The position numbers and the translations under genes are program-made. From positions 13,331,141 to 13,395,140 of the forward strand of contig OZ036007.1 of the NCBI GenBank assembly GCA_964035015.1: a stretch of DNA of 64,000 bases, given 5' to 3'. Positions 1-10,530 of the stretch are shown here, one piece after another; the first letter of the stretch is position 1; each line of letters opens with the position of its first letter. Origin of the DNA: Corallium rubrum (taxonomy: Eukaryota; Cnidaria; Anthozoa; Scleralcyonacea; Coralliidae). Below the pieces are notes generated by a model, which saw only the letters and a program-made list of their open reading frames with translations, searched no databases and was not told the origin of the DNA.

Positions 1-471
1 TATTTGAATTTACTTATTCTAATTTACATATTTTCATTTACTTGTTTAATTTACTTATTTTAAGTTACATATTTTAATTTACTTATTTTAATTTACTTAT
101 CTTATATTTCTTATCTTAATTTACTTATTTGAAGTTACTTATTTTAATCTACTTATTTTAATTTAATTTTCATATTTGAAGTTACTTCTTTTAATGTACT
201 TATTTTAATTTAGTTATTTTAATTTATCTATTTTTTCTTTACTTATTTTAATTTTCTTTTTTAGTTGATTTATTTTAAGTTACATATTTTAATTTACTCA
301 TCTTAACATATTTATTTTTTTTATCTTATATTACTTATTTTAATTTACTTTTCTTAATCTTTTAATTTACTTATTTTAAGTTACTTATCTTAATTTACTA
401 ATTTTTATTTTCTTTGCTTAATTCACCTATTCTATTTCTTATTTTAATTTGTTTATTTTTACTCATTTTTA
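1..471. repeat. AT-rich tandem repeat in PACRGL intron
   Basis: A degenerate tandem array of a roughly 14-bp unit resembling TTACTTATTTTAAT fills the sequence up to the splice acceptor before 473. It lies in the intron upstream of the first visible PACRGL exon. No coding signal is seen. Confidence 0.75.
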
Positions 472-472
472 G

Positions 473-1562
473 GGCCTAAGAGAAACCAGGCATCCTTACA
501 CTTTTCTAGCCTGCCAAGGATTTCAAGAGATGTTGGACGTACCAGATGCTGCATTAAAAACAATACCAATTTTGCCAAAACTCGTGCCACCATTACGACT
601 TGCGTTGGTATGTACAGTTATGCTGTGCACAGAACATTTTTTGTGTTGTGTCTGTTGCTTAACTTATGGAGTTATTTATACTTTAAGCCGTTAGAATCGT
701 TTGTGATGTTAAAAATATATAGCAAATATATTTAATAACTAAGGATTGGCAGGAATGAATTATTTGATATACCTTCTTGATTGATATCATCATTCAAAAA
801 CTCAATAATTCACGAGGAAAACACAAAGGAAATCAGTACCATGTCCGTGGTTTTATACCTGATAAAACTTCTTGACGTCAGAAAGAATACTAATGTGCAT
901 ACAATTTTATATAAAGAATGCTAATGAACATACAGTTTTATATAAAGAATACTAATGGACATAACATCCAATAACGAATCGTTTTTGAAGCCATTCAAAA
1001 CACTCGCATCACGTATTTTATCAGATCTAACTGATCTGATAAAACACTCCTGCTCGTGTTTTAAATATTACTTAAAGTACCTATGAAACGAAAATTACGT
1101 CTGTTTAAAAACACTTAAAATGACAGAGTAACTTTTTCCCCCCAGATTTTTGTTTCCTTGTTGCCTTGTTGATATATTTCAGGTTGTTTCTCCCACAACA
1201 CCAAACATGTAGATTTTCAGGTGATTGTGTTTGATAATAGCAGCAATGTATAAACTTCTCTGAAAGTCATTATACACATGTAACGTCAAAGGTTTAATTT
1301 GCATAGCAAACAACCTGAAATATCTCTTAAGTGTCCTTTCAAATAGGATAGTTTTTCGTTTCATAAGTACTTTAAGTCTTTAACCTCATCCTGGTCCTCA
1401 TCATTATCATTATCATCATCGTCACCATCAAGATCGTTGTCATTGTAGTTGTAGTTGTCTTCTTCTTTTTCTTCCTCTTTTTCTTTTTCCTCATCCTTCT
1501 CTTCCTCCTCTTTCTCTTCTTCTTCTTCCTCCTCCTCCTCCTCCTCCTCCTCCTCCTCCTCC

Positions 1563-1633
<71 letters not shown>

Positions 1634-2365
1634 TTGTTAGGATGTTGAATCTAATCTTATTGTTATTATATTTTTTATTATTACTAACTAATGATCAATA
1701 TTTCTGAAATTATTATAAGATGTTAAACAAATCTAATTTCAAGAGAAGCGAGAATTTGTGGTAACGCCACGTTTATTATGTATTGCTTATCTTATAAAAG
1801 ACAAATTCTGACTTCAATTTATTCAATTATTACAATTTGTCACTATGCAAACATTCAAATAATAAATCTAAATCTATTTTTATTTTTAGTCCTCACAGCA
1901 TTCAGAGATATTTTTTAATACATTGGATGCCCTAGTACTGCTCAGCAATGTTGTTGGGTCAGAGCTGAATCCTTATCTGAAAGGCTTGATGGCAATGGTA
2001 AATGAACACACACTATTGATAAACCTTTCACAATTTTTTATTGTTGGCTATATACTGCATAATCCTTATGAACTACTTTTATGAAATACTGTGCGTTGTA
2101 TCTACAATACAATAATACAATACAAAATTTTAACACGATGGTAAATATCGCCGCAGTATCTACTGATGTGGTTGTTTGATACAGTATTTCTGATTTATAT
2201 TGTGGCTTGATATTTCCTTTTTTATTTCTCCAATAGATTTCAAGAAGAATGATGGACAAAAATAACAAAGAAAAGATAACATTTGCATTGCAACAGATCG
2301 AACAAAATGGAGGAAAGGTTAGGGGACTGTTGCGTATCATTGTTATATTTCTATAAATATATTTA

Positions 2366-2440
<75 letters not shown>

Positions 2441-2578
2441 CATTAAATAAATAAATAAATGAATCAATAAACAAATAAGTTAATTAATCTATTGTTTGTT
2501 TGTTTGTTTGTTTGTTTGTTTGTTTGTTTGTTTGTTTGTTTGTTTGTTTGTTTGTTTGTTTGTTTGTTAATTAATTAA

Positions 2579-2613
<35 letters not shown>

Positions 2614-2820
2614 GAGTAGATTAAATAAAAAATATAAATATAATAAATAAATATCGATAACAAAATATCGATCGTTACTTTAATGTTGACACGTCTCTGC
2701 TATTATCGATGCATTAATAGAGTTACTTGGTCAAATTAATAATTGAAACTTTTTTCATTTTAGGAATGCCTGTCTATAATCAAATTGAAGGTCCCAACTT
2801 ATCAATCTGTGCTGAAATGA
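473..2820 (+). CDS. PACRGL: PACRG-like protein, 3' part of gene (four exons)
   Basis: Four exons join in phase 0: 473-607, 1890-1997, 2237-2317 and 2764-2820 (stop TGA at 2818). All have AG acceptors and GT donors. They encode the C-terminal ~126 residues of the PACRG domain. The visible order is a helix with HPYTFLACQGFQEML, then IPILPKLVPPLRLAL, LDALVLLSNVVG, a segment MMDKNNKEKITFALQQIEQNGG, and a final IIKLKVPTYQSVLK. This fits the PACRG-like protein (PACRGL) better than PACRG itself, because the short MDK..KE..T.ALQ..EQ.GG linker and IIK.K.PTY ending are PACRGL features. Family knowledge: PACRG proteins are helical-repeat proteins associated with ciliary microtubules; the role of PACRGL is less clear. 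The 5' exons lie outside the window. Introns contain microsatellites and a TTAA-flanked MITE. Confidence 0.85.
1076..1371. mobile_element. Palindromic MITE with TTAA target duplication
   Basis: The element begins AGTACCTATGAAACG and ends CGTTTCATAAGTACT, with TTAA directly outside both ends (1072-1075 and 1372-1375). Much of its length is self-complementary: a motif around 1165-1185 recurs inverted near 1311-1325. Related sequences occur at 15062, 19171, 26044, 27057, 30933 and 52880. TTAA duplications are typical of the Kolobok/T2 and piggyBac superfamilies; the assignment is inferred. Confidence 0.7.
1455..1634. repeat. Pyrimidine-rich (TTC)/(TCC)/(TCA) microsatellite
   Basis: Interrupted TTC and TCC runs pass into a pure TCA run at about 1562-1632, in a PACRGL intron. 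Long reading frames across it (poly-Met, poly-Ser) are artefacts of the repeat. Confidence 0.9.
2358..2612. repeat. (AAAT)n - (GTTT)n - (AAAT)n compound microsatellite
   Basis: An AAAT run (2358-2460), a GTTT run (about 2491-2567) and a second AAAT run (about 2577-2611) lie in the last PACRGL intron. Confidence 0.9.
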
Positions 2821-3480
2821 AGTGTTGGGTTCTGCTGTAATCCAGTGTGAAGGTACAATTTATAGAGAATAATGTATTTGTCACAATATACAGGTATACT
2901 GTATGAAGTACAATAGATAATTGACTAGATTGCAATGACAAGAAAAACCTGACTTAGAGCTAGAAGCTTATGAATGTTAGACTTCTTCAGATTTGTAGGA
3001 TAATGTTATTAACTGTTATTAGGATAAATGCAGAGTATTGAATCACATAATTATACTGCTAATTTCAAGGAGCTAGCCCCACCCTAAAAAGGTATGAAAA
3101 AGTAGAGTGTTTATTGATTCTTATATCCGAGCTAGCATATCTACCTTTTCTGTTAACAACATGCATTATGACCATACTTGTGCATGCATAGCAGTATAAT
3201 GTCATACATCGAACTTAACTTACGTTCAAACCATCGGAGTCCCAGTGGAAGAGAGAGAAATGCATATATTGATGGAACAAGCATGTCCACTTGTGAATTG
3301 TTGACATTTTTGCGTCAACTTGTTGACAAGTTATTTCCTGAACAACTGTTCTAGCAACTCTTTATTGTTGTTGAACAACGTTGTTGACAAACAGCTCGCA
3401 AACGTACCTCATGTACAACGTTGTCAGTCCTCAACATGAACAAGTTGTGTGTTTATAGGTGAAACTATAGCCTGCGTGCA
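2821..3480. other. Intergenic, no gene seen
   Basis: Sequence between the PACRGL stop and the BEL element. At 3290-3430 it is rich in short GTTGAC/GTCAAC and TTGTTGA words in both orientations. No poly(A) signal could be fixed with confidence and no open coding sequence is seen. Confidence 0.5.
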
Positions 3481-3484
3481 GACT

Positions 3485-3706
3485 TGAGGCGAAGTTTGAT
3501 GTCCCACCCCTCCCCCCATAAGAATTGTATCACGTGGACCGATGACGAGTTCGGTAACATGGGAGAAATGGTGCGTTGACATCTTTGTGAGCTTTGTGAC
3601 AGGGAGAGAGTCCTTAAATTATAATAAAAGCGTAGAGTTTGTGAAGCGTGAAACGAAACTGTGAAACCAATATCTATTTGTGACCCGAGAACAAGAATTC
3701 GGGTCA
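3485..3706 (+). repeat. 5' LTR of BEL/Pao element
   Basis: 222 bp, beginning TGAGGCGAAG and ending TTCGGGTCA. It carries an AT-rich TATA-like stretch (TTATAATAAAAG near 3618) that could act as promoter. Confidence 0.93.
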
Positions 3707-3707
3707 T

Positions 3708-3725
3708 AGTGGTGCCGTGACCAGG
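3708..3725 (+). other. Probable primer-binding site of BEL/Pao element
   Basis: The bases after the 5' LTR include TGGTGCCGTGACCAGG, the kind of sequence BEL/Pao elements use to bind a tRNA 3' end. I did not match it to a particular tRNA. Confidence 0.6.
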
Positions 3726-3809
3726 ATACAAGAGAAACAATTGGGATTTGAAACAACAACGTGTGGTATCGTCGAAGTCAACAAAGCCGAAGGAGTCCAA
3801 GTGTCCAAC

Positions 3810-5426
3810 ATGGAGGACCCCGAACAAAACGAGGAAGAACAACAAATGGAGGTAAAAATAAACAAAGAAGTCGAGAAGTTAAAGTACTATCTTGAACAGA
3901 CCGACGATCTGATCAACGAGGAAGACTACAAAGAAATGGAAACGGTAAGTACGCGAACAACATCTATTCTTGATGAAATATACAACCTGGTGTCTCGTAT
4001 GCAGGAAGTGAAACTTGAGCGTGATGTTTATACAGCGAGAGCAATTCGACAATGGAAGAAGAACGCGAAAGACAAGTACTTACCGTGGATAGCAGAGATC
4101 AACAAGTTGTCAGACGTTCTGGCGAAGAGAAAGGACGAGATTGCTAGCAAAGAAGAGAACAGAAAACGAGAAGCAAAGCGTGAGGAAGAAGAACATCACC
4201 GAGAAGTAATTCGAGACCAAGAAAGACAACTATGGCGAGAGAAACTACAAGACGAACTCGTGATGGCCGAAAAGAAACTAGCGATGGAAAAGACAGCGAG
4301 AAGCACTCAAGCCAAACTTCCCAAACTGAGAATAACACCGTTCAAAGGGACGACAGCTGACTGGGTGAGATTTGAGAATATGTTCACAACACAAGTGGAT
4401 AGCAAACCGATCACCGACGAAGAGAAGTTTGGTTATTTACTTGAAATGGTGTCTGGCAAGGTGAGAGACAAGATTTCGAATCTCAAACCTGGATCGCTTG
4501 GCTATAGGACCGCTTGGGAACGACTAAAGAAAGAATACGGACAAACAAGGTTGGTAGTAAATGCCCATGTCGACGAGATTGTAAATTTAGTCCCTGTCAG
4601 AGGATCTTCTTATGAAAAAGTACAAGCATTTTACGAGAGTTTGAGTAGAAATTACGACGCTTTGCTGACCCTTAACGAACAGCAGAAATTGGATGGGTTT
4701 GTAATGTGTACTCTCAACAAATTACCTCATGTTAAATCCGACTTAGTCAGAACTGATGACAACTGGGAAGAGTGGAACATGGAAAAGTTAATCGACAACT
4801 TACAAAAGTGGCTGAGAAGAAATAAAACAGAGGAAAGCAGTAGACCCCCAAATGACTTCCGAAGAAAGGATTCAAAGGAACGAAGCATGTACACGCAAAA
4901 GGGAGGACCAAAGGATGAGAAGAAGACCCCTCATTGTACGTTTTGCAAGTCAGACCACTGGAGCGATAAGTGCAAGTCTCTTGTCACAACAACCCAGCGA
5001 AAGACCTTTTTTGTGGATAACAACCTGTGTTTTAACTGTGCCTCACCTGGACATAGAGGTAATCATTGTCGCAGCCGTGGATGTTACCATTGTGGTGCCA
5101 AACACCACACAAGTCTCTGCAACCAAGGAAATAAGAATGATGGAGAAGGAACTGTCCTAACTGGATACACCACAGCAACCGAGGAGACAACACTACCAGC
5201 AATAATACCAGTAAGAGTCAAGGAAGAGGTATTCTGGGCATATTTGGATACTGGATCTGGAAGAAATTTCATTTCAAGAGAGGCTGCCAAGAGACTCAAC
5301 CTACCTCCAGTCAGACATGAGTCAAGGGAGATTATGACCGTCATGGAACACGAAAACAGTCCATGCCCATATTCCAAGCCACCATTGAATCAATGGATGG
5401 ACAGGCCCACCAAGAAATTGAATTAA
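3810..5426 (+). CDS. BEL/Pao Gag and protease region
   Basis: The first ATG in this frame is at 3810; the frame is open from 3717 but through a GTG near the primer site. Residue numbers here count from 3717. In order: a charged, Glu/Lys-rich coiled-coil-like N-terminal part (about 35-200); a DUF1759-type Gag core (about 205-370, with LPKLRITPFKG and W..F...F); three Cys/His knuckles at about 407-420, 438-451 and 456-468; and an aspartic protease start with WAYLDTGSGRNF (Asp at 511). The frame stops at 5426, but the protease sequence continues in the next frame from about 5340. That indicates a 1-nt deletion or sequence error rather than a natural end. Gag binds and packages element RNA; the protease cuts the polyprotein. 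Confidence 0.88.
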   Translation: MEDPEQNEEEQQMEVKINKEVEKLKYYLEQTDDLINEEDYKEMETVSTRTTSILDEIYNLVSRMQEVKLERDVYTARAIRQWKKNAKDKYLPWIAEINKLSDVLAKRKDEIASKEENRKREAKREEEEHHREVIRDQERQLWREKLQDELVMAEKKLAMEKTARSTQAKLPKLRITPFKGTTADWVRFENMFTTQVDSKPITDEEKFGYLLEMVSGKVRDKISNLKPGSLGYRTAWERLKKEYGQTRLVVNAHVDEIVNLVPVRGSSYEKVQAFYESLSRNYDALLTLNEQQKLDGFVMCTLNKLPHVKSDLVRTDDNWEEWNMEKLIDNLQKWLRRNKTEESSRPPNDFRRKDSKERSMYTQKGGPKDEKKTPHCTFCKSDHWSDKCKSLVTTTQRKTFFVDNNLCFNCASPGHRGNHCRSRGCYHCGAKHHTSLCNQGNKNDGEGTVLTGYTTATEETTLPAIIPVRVKEEVFWAYLDTGSGRNFISREAAKRLNLPPVRHESREIMTVMEHENSPCPYSKPPLNQWMDRPTKKLN

Positions 5427-5600
5427 CTGGATCAAAGTTGGCAGATTTCACTACTGTAAGGAGACCAGACATGAACAAACTGAAACTTGGGTATGAACAT
5501 ACAAAGGACAAGAGGTTTTACATGACAGCAGAAGGCAAGTATCCAATTCACATGATCTTGGGCGACAAGACTTACTGCAAGATGAAGGCGATCCCATTGT
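5342..5600 (+). pseudogene. BEL/Pao protease to reverse transcriptase linker, frame-shifted segment
   Basis: This stretch, read in the frame of 5363, continues the polyprotein (FQATIESMDGQAHQEIELTG, then [10 protein letters not shown]) between the Gag-protease frame and the polymerase frame. Both junctions correspond to apparent single-base losses. I see no slippery heptamer at either junction, so programmed frameshifting looks unlikely. Mutation or assembly error is the simpler reading. Confidence 0.7.
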
Positions 5601-8600
5601 GGAAGGAACTACATTTGGCTGGATCATCCATGGTGGTGATTACCCAAGTGGCCAGTGCATGTTTGCAAGAGAACCGACTGACTACGAGAGACTGTACAGT
5701 CTGGATGTTTTAGGAGTGGAAGATCGGGGCGAGAATGACCAGCTGGATGTGTATCGTGATTTTCAAGAGAACATAGTCAAGACGGAAGAGGGGAGATATC
5801 AAGTCAATGTACCGTGGATCCCAGGGAAGACTCTTTCGAATAATAACCTCGAACCTAGTAGAAAACGGCTGCGCAACGTCTGCAGGAAGATCGATCGAGA
5901 TGAAGACCTGAAGAAAGACTATGAAGAGATAATTGAAACCCAGCTGAAAGAAGGAATCATTGAAAGAGCACCAGAGCAACCAACAGGCGGACGGTTGTTC
6001 TATATGCCCCACAAGCCAGTTGTGAAACAAAATGCGACAACCACTAAAGTAAGAATGGTCTTCGATGCGAGTGCGAAACCAAACCCTCTTGCCAACAGTG
6101 TGAATGAATGCATGTTTACTGGTCCTCCACTTCAACCGCTTTTATGGGACATTATGGTCAGAGCAAGAATGTCCCCTCGCCTGATTGTAGCTGATATACA
6201 GAAGGCATTTTTACAAGTTGGAATCAAGGAAGGAGACCGTGACGCTTTTCGATTCCTGTTCAACATTGATGGGAAGGAGGAACATCTACGGTTCACTAGA
6301 GTTCCATTGGGAGCAGAAGCAAGTCCGTTCATGTTGGGAGCAACAATACAGCATCATCTAGACCAGCAACCAGTGGAAATGCAAAACACCGTCCAAGCCT
6401 TGAAAGAAAACACATACGTGGACAACGTGATGCAGACGGGGAGTGATGTCTTGGAACTAAAGAAATTCAAGCAGGAAGCAACAGAAGTCCTGGAGAGTGG
6501 AATGTTTCCGTTACATAAGTGGGAATCTAATGTTGAAGCCTTGGAGAGCGAAGGAATGCCTAACCCATCAAGAATCCTTGGATTAACATGGGACAAAAAA
6601 GAAGATGAACTGTCGCTTGAAGTACCAGCCTATCCTGTAGATATTCCAGTCACAAAGAGATCCATCATGAGTCATCTGGGAAAGATTTACGACCCGCTTG
6701 GGATAATTTCACCAACCGTGGTCGAAGGAAAGAGGATCTTCCGAGAAGCCTGCGACGAGGAGAAGAGTTGGAACACTGAAGTATCGAAGCCTTTAAAACA
6801 GGATTGGGTCAGGTGGACGAGACAATTAAGAAATGTAAAAGTGCCAAGAAGTGTAGCGAAAAATCTCCAGAGGATCAAGGCTGTTCATCTCCACATTTTT
6901 GCAGATGCCAGCAATCTGGCTTGCTCTTGCATAACAATTGCGGTAATCGAACACGCTACAGGGACGGTGAAAGGTTTACTGGCTTCCAAATCCAGAATCT
7001 CAAAGAGAAATACATCAATCCCAAGATTAGAGTTGGTCGGTGGTCAAATGGCGGCAAATATGGCAAAGAATCTATGCTCGGCGTTGAAGAGATGGCCCAT
7101 TGTTTCAGTAACCACATGGATGGACAGCTTGGTCGCACTATTCTGGATATCGAATCCGGGCAGATCATGGAAGATATTTGTGGCAAACAGAGTCAGGAAA
7201 ATAGCATCCATCACCACAGAGATTGGTATTGAGTGGAAGTATTGCCCAACCAAAGAAAACGTAGCAGATCTGGGCAGTAGAGGCGCCAGTATCAACCGAA
7301 TAGTAAGCGGAGATTGGTTTACTGGTCCTGAGTGGCTATTAGACAAAGAACAATGGCCAGAACAACCGAAGCTCAAGAGTACCAACGATGTCTCTCAAGA
7401 AAGCAACCCCTTGAAAGAAACCGTTCACTGCGCAATAGAGAACGCACCAGACGAATGGGACTTGTTGTTAGACAGAAATTCATATTGGAGAACCCTTCGA
7501 GTGACAGCATGGGTTTTGAGATTCGTCAATAACAGCCGGGCGAAGAAGCGGACGCTGAAGAGAAAGAAGGGACCAATCGATACTGGTGAAATTGAAAGTG
7601 CGAAGAATTACTGGGTAAGAAGAGTTCAGAGCAAGATTCCAGAGAATTTGGAGACCCCAGGTTGGCAACTAATTAGAGACGAAGCTACGGACACCCTAAA
7701 ATGCAAGGGAAGAATTGCTGGGTATCAGCCAACCTACCTGAACGAAGGACCGTTCGTCAAGAAACTCATAACACACACACATCAGAAGATTATGCATCTG
7801 GGGGTAGCCAATACAATGGCGTCACTACGAGAGAACTGGTGGGTGCCACAACTGAGAACAAAAGTGAAGAATGTTATAAAGAAATGTAATGTCTGCAAGA
7901 TCTACTCAACAAGGCCGTATGGACCCCCTGCAACTTCGCAGCTACCTGAATTTAGAACCAAAGCAGGAAGACCTTTTGAAGTTACTGGAGTGGATTTTGC
8001 AGGTCCTCTAGTGTATAAAATCAAGAAGAAAGAAGAAGGGAAATGCTACGTATTGATTTTCACGTGTGCGACATCTAGAGCTGTCCACCTCGAGCTGACA
8101 CATTCACAAACGGCAGAAGAGTTCCAAGGAAAACTAAATTCGTTCATCACCAGGAAGACCAGACCACGGCGTATAATATCTGACAACGCGGCTGTATTCA
8201 AGACAACGGCGAAATGGATAAAAACAATAAGAAGAAGCGAGCGTCTGCACAACTACCTGGCGGCTCAAGAGATTCACTGGACATTCAATTTGGCAAAGTC
8301 CCCATGGTGGGGAGGAATGTACGAACGTTTAATCAAGGAGATCAAGAAAACCCTTTACAAGACCCTTGGGAAAACACACCTGACGTTTGGCCAACTTGAA
8401 ACAGTCGTCATGGACATCGAACGACACCTGAATAATCGTCCACTGACTTATGTTGAAAGCGAACATGGAGAAGAGCAGACCTTGACACCAAACATTATCC
8501 TCTGGGGCCAAAATGCTCACACGATTGAAGAACCCGACGAAGTCGAAGAGGAAACAAGCCGACTGCAAAGGCGACTGGAACTTGCAAGACAACATGCATG

Positions 8601-8985
8601 GTCCAGATGGCGAACAGAGTATGTACATGGTTTGATGGAGTCGCACAGGATAAACAAAGGTCAGTCCGAAGTACCCCAACTTGGTGAAGTCGTTTTAATC
8701 GTTGGAGAAGAAAAGAATCGAGGGAAGTGGATGAAAGGCAAAGTAATTAGATATGTCATCGGAAGGGATGGAGTCACTAGAGGATTAATCCTGCTGCACA
8801 AGGGAAACTACATAGAACGTCCGATCCAACTGGTGTGTCCCTTAGAGATCAGGAGTGCATTGAAAGAGAACTTACACAACGCAAGTACAGAAACCGAAGT
8901 CGATGCCCCACCGGAACGAAAGAGAAGACAAGCTGCGAAGGATGCTGAAGAAAAAATTAAACTATGTTTGCAAGACAATGACTGA
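5599..8985 (+). CDS. BEL/Pao reverse transcriptase, RNase H and integrase
   Basis: 1128 codons from the first ATG of this frame; the true protein enters from upstream. Reverse transcriptase: catalytic Asp in [12 protein letters not shown] (about 199), [10 protein letters not shown], and YVDN at 273-276. The Asn in place of the second Asp may be a feature of this clade. RNase H: HIFADAS with Asp 436, then [12 protein letters not shown] and ADLGSRG. Integrase: His/Cys zinc site (H726/H728 region and C763..C766), catalytic triad Asp 799 (GVDFAGPL), Asp 862 (ISDNAAVF) and Glu 909 ([10 protein letters not shown]). A DUF5641-type C-terminal domain (about 1010-1095, [15 protein letters not shown]) follows. 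The stop lies 59 bp before the 3' LTR. Confidence 0.93.
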   Translation: MEGTTFGWIIHGGDYPSGQCMFAREPTDYERLYSLDVLGVEDRGENDQLDVYRDFQENIVKTEEGRYQVNVPWIPGKTLSNNNLEPSRKRLRNVCRKIDRDEDLKKDYEEIIETQLKEGIIERAPEQPTGGRLFYMPHKPVVKQNATTTKVRMVFDASAKPNPLANSVNECMFTGPPLQPLLWDIMVRARMSPRLIVADIQKAFLQVGIKEGDRDAFRFLFNIDGKEEHLRFTRVPLGAEASPFMLGATIQHHLDQQPVEMQNTVQALKENTYVDNVMQTGSDVLELKKFKQEATEVLESGMFPLHKWESNVEALESEGMPNPSRILGLTWDKKEDELSLEVPAYPVDIPVTKRSIMSHLGKIYDPLGIISPTVVEGKRIFREACDEEKSWNTEVSKPLKQDWVRWTRQLRNVKVPRSVAKNLQRIKAVHLHIFADASNLACSCITIAVIEHATGTVKGLLASKSRISKRNTSIPRLELVGGQMAANMAKNLCSALKRWPIVSVTTWMDSLVALFWISNPGRSWKIFVANRVRKIASITTEIGIEWKYCPTKENVADLGSRGASINRIVSGDWFTGPEWLLDKEQWPEQPKLKSTNDVSQESNPLKETVHCAIENAPDEWDLLLDRNSYWRTLRVTAWVLRFVNNSRAKKRTLKRKKGPIDTGEIESAKNYWVRRVQSKIPENLETPGWQLIRDEATDTLKCKGRIAGYQPTYLNEGPFVKKLITHTHQKIMHLGVANTMASLRENWWVPQLRTKVKNVIKKCNVCKIYSTRPYGPPATSQLPEFRTKAGRPFEVTGVDFAGPLVYKIKKKEEGKCYVLIFTCATSRAVHLELTHSQTAEEFQGKLNSFITRKTRPRRIISDNAAVFKTTAKWIKTIRRSERLHNYLAAQEIHWTFNLAKSPWWGGMYERLIKEIKKTLYKTLGKTHLTFGQLETVVMDIERHLNNRPLTYVESEHGEEQTLTPNIILWGQNAHTIEEPDEVEEETSRLQRRLELARQHAWSRWRTEYVHGLMESHRINKGQSEVPQLGEVVLIVGEEKNRGKWMKGKVIRYVIGRDGVTRGLILLHKGNYIERPIQLVCPLEIRSALKENLHNASTETEVDAPPERKRRQAAKDAEEKIKLCLQDND

Positions 8986-9035
8986 TGAGTTTAAGTTTGT
9001 TGTTTTTGTGTAAAAATTTAACATTTAAATTTGTT

Positions 9036-9044
9036 AGGGGAGAG
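9036..9044 (+). other. Polypurine tract of BEL/Pao element
   Basis: AGGGGAGAG lies directly before the 3' LTR, where plus-strand DNA synthesis would be primed. Confidence 0.75.
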
Positions 9045-9266
9045 TGAGGCGAAGTTTGATGTCCCACCCCTCCCCCCATAAGAATTGTATCACGTGGACC
9101 GATGACGAGTTCGGTAACATGGGAGAAATGGTGCGTTGACATCTTTGTGAGCTTTGTGACAGGGAGAGAGTCCTTAAATTATAATAAAAGCGTAGAGTTT
9201 GTGAAGCGTGAAACGAAACTGTGAAACCAATATCTATTTGTGACCCGAGAACAAGAATTCGGGTCA
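9045..9266 (+). repeat. 3' LTR of BEL/Pao element
   Basis: 222 bp, apparently the same sequence as the 5' LTR, followed by the GACT target duplication. Confidence 0.93.
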
Positions 9267-9279
9267 GACTCACTTGTAT

Positions 9280-9286
<7 letters not shown>

Positions 9287-9338
<52 letters not shown>

Positions 9339-9524
9339 GATATTGGGCATTTCACTCGATTCATAGCATGTTCTAAGGATTTAGGGTGAAGGAAAATTCG
9401 AGTGTAGAATATATACATTTTAAGACCAAACCGGGAGCAGTTGCGAAAAATGCAACTACACAGGCCCTCCGGCAGGAATTGTATATATTCTACACTCGAA
9501 TTTTCCTTCACCCTAAATCCTTAG

Positions 9525-9604
<80 letters not shown>
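9287..9604. mobile_element. Foldback element between (TA)n arrays
   Basis: A (TA)n run (9287-9335) leads to an inverted repeat with perfect 49-bp arms (9368-9416 and 9481-9529). A second (TA)n run and a (TG)n run (9580-9604) follow. The 64-nt loop holds a second hairpin (AGTTGC, spacer, GCAACT). It has no coding capacity. Confidence 0.75.
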
Positions 9605-9605
<1 letters not shown>

Positions 9606-9655
9606 TGCAACTGTTAGTTTCACGCGGGGCGATCTTCAGGCAACTGGATAATTTC
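9605..9655 (-). ncRNA. Hammerhead-like motif of a PLE-type tail
   Basis: The minus strand reads CTGAAGA, a short GC-rich stem region, then GAAAC. This matches the hammerhead core pattern CUGANGA...GAAA. The same sequence occurs as an inverted pair at 49176-49289. Penelope-like elements are known to carry hammerhead motifs in their terminal repeats. Stem pairing was judged only by eye, so activity is uncertain. Confidence 0.35.
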
Positions 9656-9729
9656 GATTGGTGGGCCGCTTAAAGAATGAATGCATCCCTCAAATGGTTT
9701 TGGCCGAAAGGTGGGCGTGTGGGCGGTGG

Positions 9730-10365
9730 GTTCCTCAAATTCCTTTAAGGTGGCTCCATACAGTTTCTTGGAAAATGGAAAATACAAGTTTGAGAGTCCA
9801 AAACACATGCATAAACAATTCGGGAAAAGAATAAAACTAATTGTTATGCATAGTTAAACAGTCTGACAATGAACAACTGTTACTTCAAACTAATTTAATT
9901 CGGAAAAAACTTTGGTAACCCCCAATTTTATTTTCTTTAAAACTTTTCTTGAAGTACGAGTAATCAATAGGCCGATTTTAAAAAAATTCTGTAGAACGAA
10001 TAATTTTTTCCCCGGAAAAATCATGTTTGTTAATTTTTTTAAAATTTTGTTCTACAGAATTTTTTTAAAATCGGCCTATTGATTACTCATACTAAAGGAA
10101 AAGTTTTAATGAAAAAAAAATTGGGGGTCACCTAAGTTTTTTTCGAATTAAATTAGTTTGAAGGGTAATTGGCAGCCATTTTGAAACCTCATTGTTGCCA
10201 TAGCTGTTGCTATTCATTTGGTAACAGTTTTTGATTGTCAGACTGTTTAACTATGCATACCATTTAGTTTTATTCTTTTTCCGAATTGTTTAATCACGTG
10301 TTTTGGACTCTCAAACTTGTATTTTCCATTTTTCAAGAAACTGTATGGAGACACCTTAAGGGGTT
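9730..10365. mobile_element. Large palindromic (foldback) non-autonomous element
   Basis: The left half (about 9730-10010) and right half (about 10041-10365) are inverted copies almost to the centre. Both ends share a CTGTATGGAG..CACCTTAA end sequence, and the inner arms share a long AT-rich block around GGCCTATTGATTACTC. The right arm carries about 65 extra bases (near 10165-10235). No reading frame of note. Confidence 0.75.
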
Positions 10366-10375
10366 ATGGGGTCTT

Positions 10376-10530
10376 GGTGAAGAAGTGGGCGATGGCGAAG
10401 AAGCGGGCGAGGGAGAAAAAGCGGGCGAAGGAGAAAAAGCGGGCGGAAGATCGGGCGGGCGGAAGAGCGGGAGCGCGCGCTCTTCCGCCCGCTTTTTGTC
10501 CCTCGCTCGCGAGACCCCAACTCCTTAAAA
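10376..10530. repeat. GC-rich GCGGGCGAAGGAGAAAAA repeat with hairpin
   Basis: Short direct repeats of a GCGGGCGA..GAAAAA unit are followed by an inverted copy: AAAAAGCGGGCGGAAGA near 10434 pairs with TCTTCCGCCCGCTTTTT near 10480. Base composition is sharply GC-richer than its surroundings. Confidence 0.6.

Larger units (their letters stand above)
3485..9266 (+). mobile_element. BEL/Pao LTR retrotransposon, full length
   Basis: A complete element of 5782 bp. The 222-bp LTRs (3485-3706 and 9045-9266) start TG, end CA and appear identical by eye. The 4-bp sequence GACT precedes the 5' LTR (3481-3484) and follows the 3' LTR (9267-9270) as a target-site duplication. A primer-binding-like segment follows the 5' LTR and a purine tract precedes the 3' LTR. 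The gene order gag, aspartic protease, reverse transcriptase, RNase H, integrase is that of BEL/Pao. No envelope-like frame is seen. The single coding region is split over three frames by two apparent 1-nt shifts, near 5335-5345 and 5580-5600. Near-identical LTRs imply recent insertion. Confidence 0.95.

Noticed and set aside
3717-3809. Gag start at 3717
   Set aside because: It would use GTG and overlap the primer-binding site; the ATG at 3810 is preferred.
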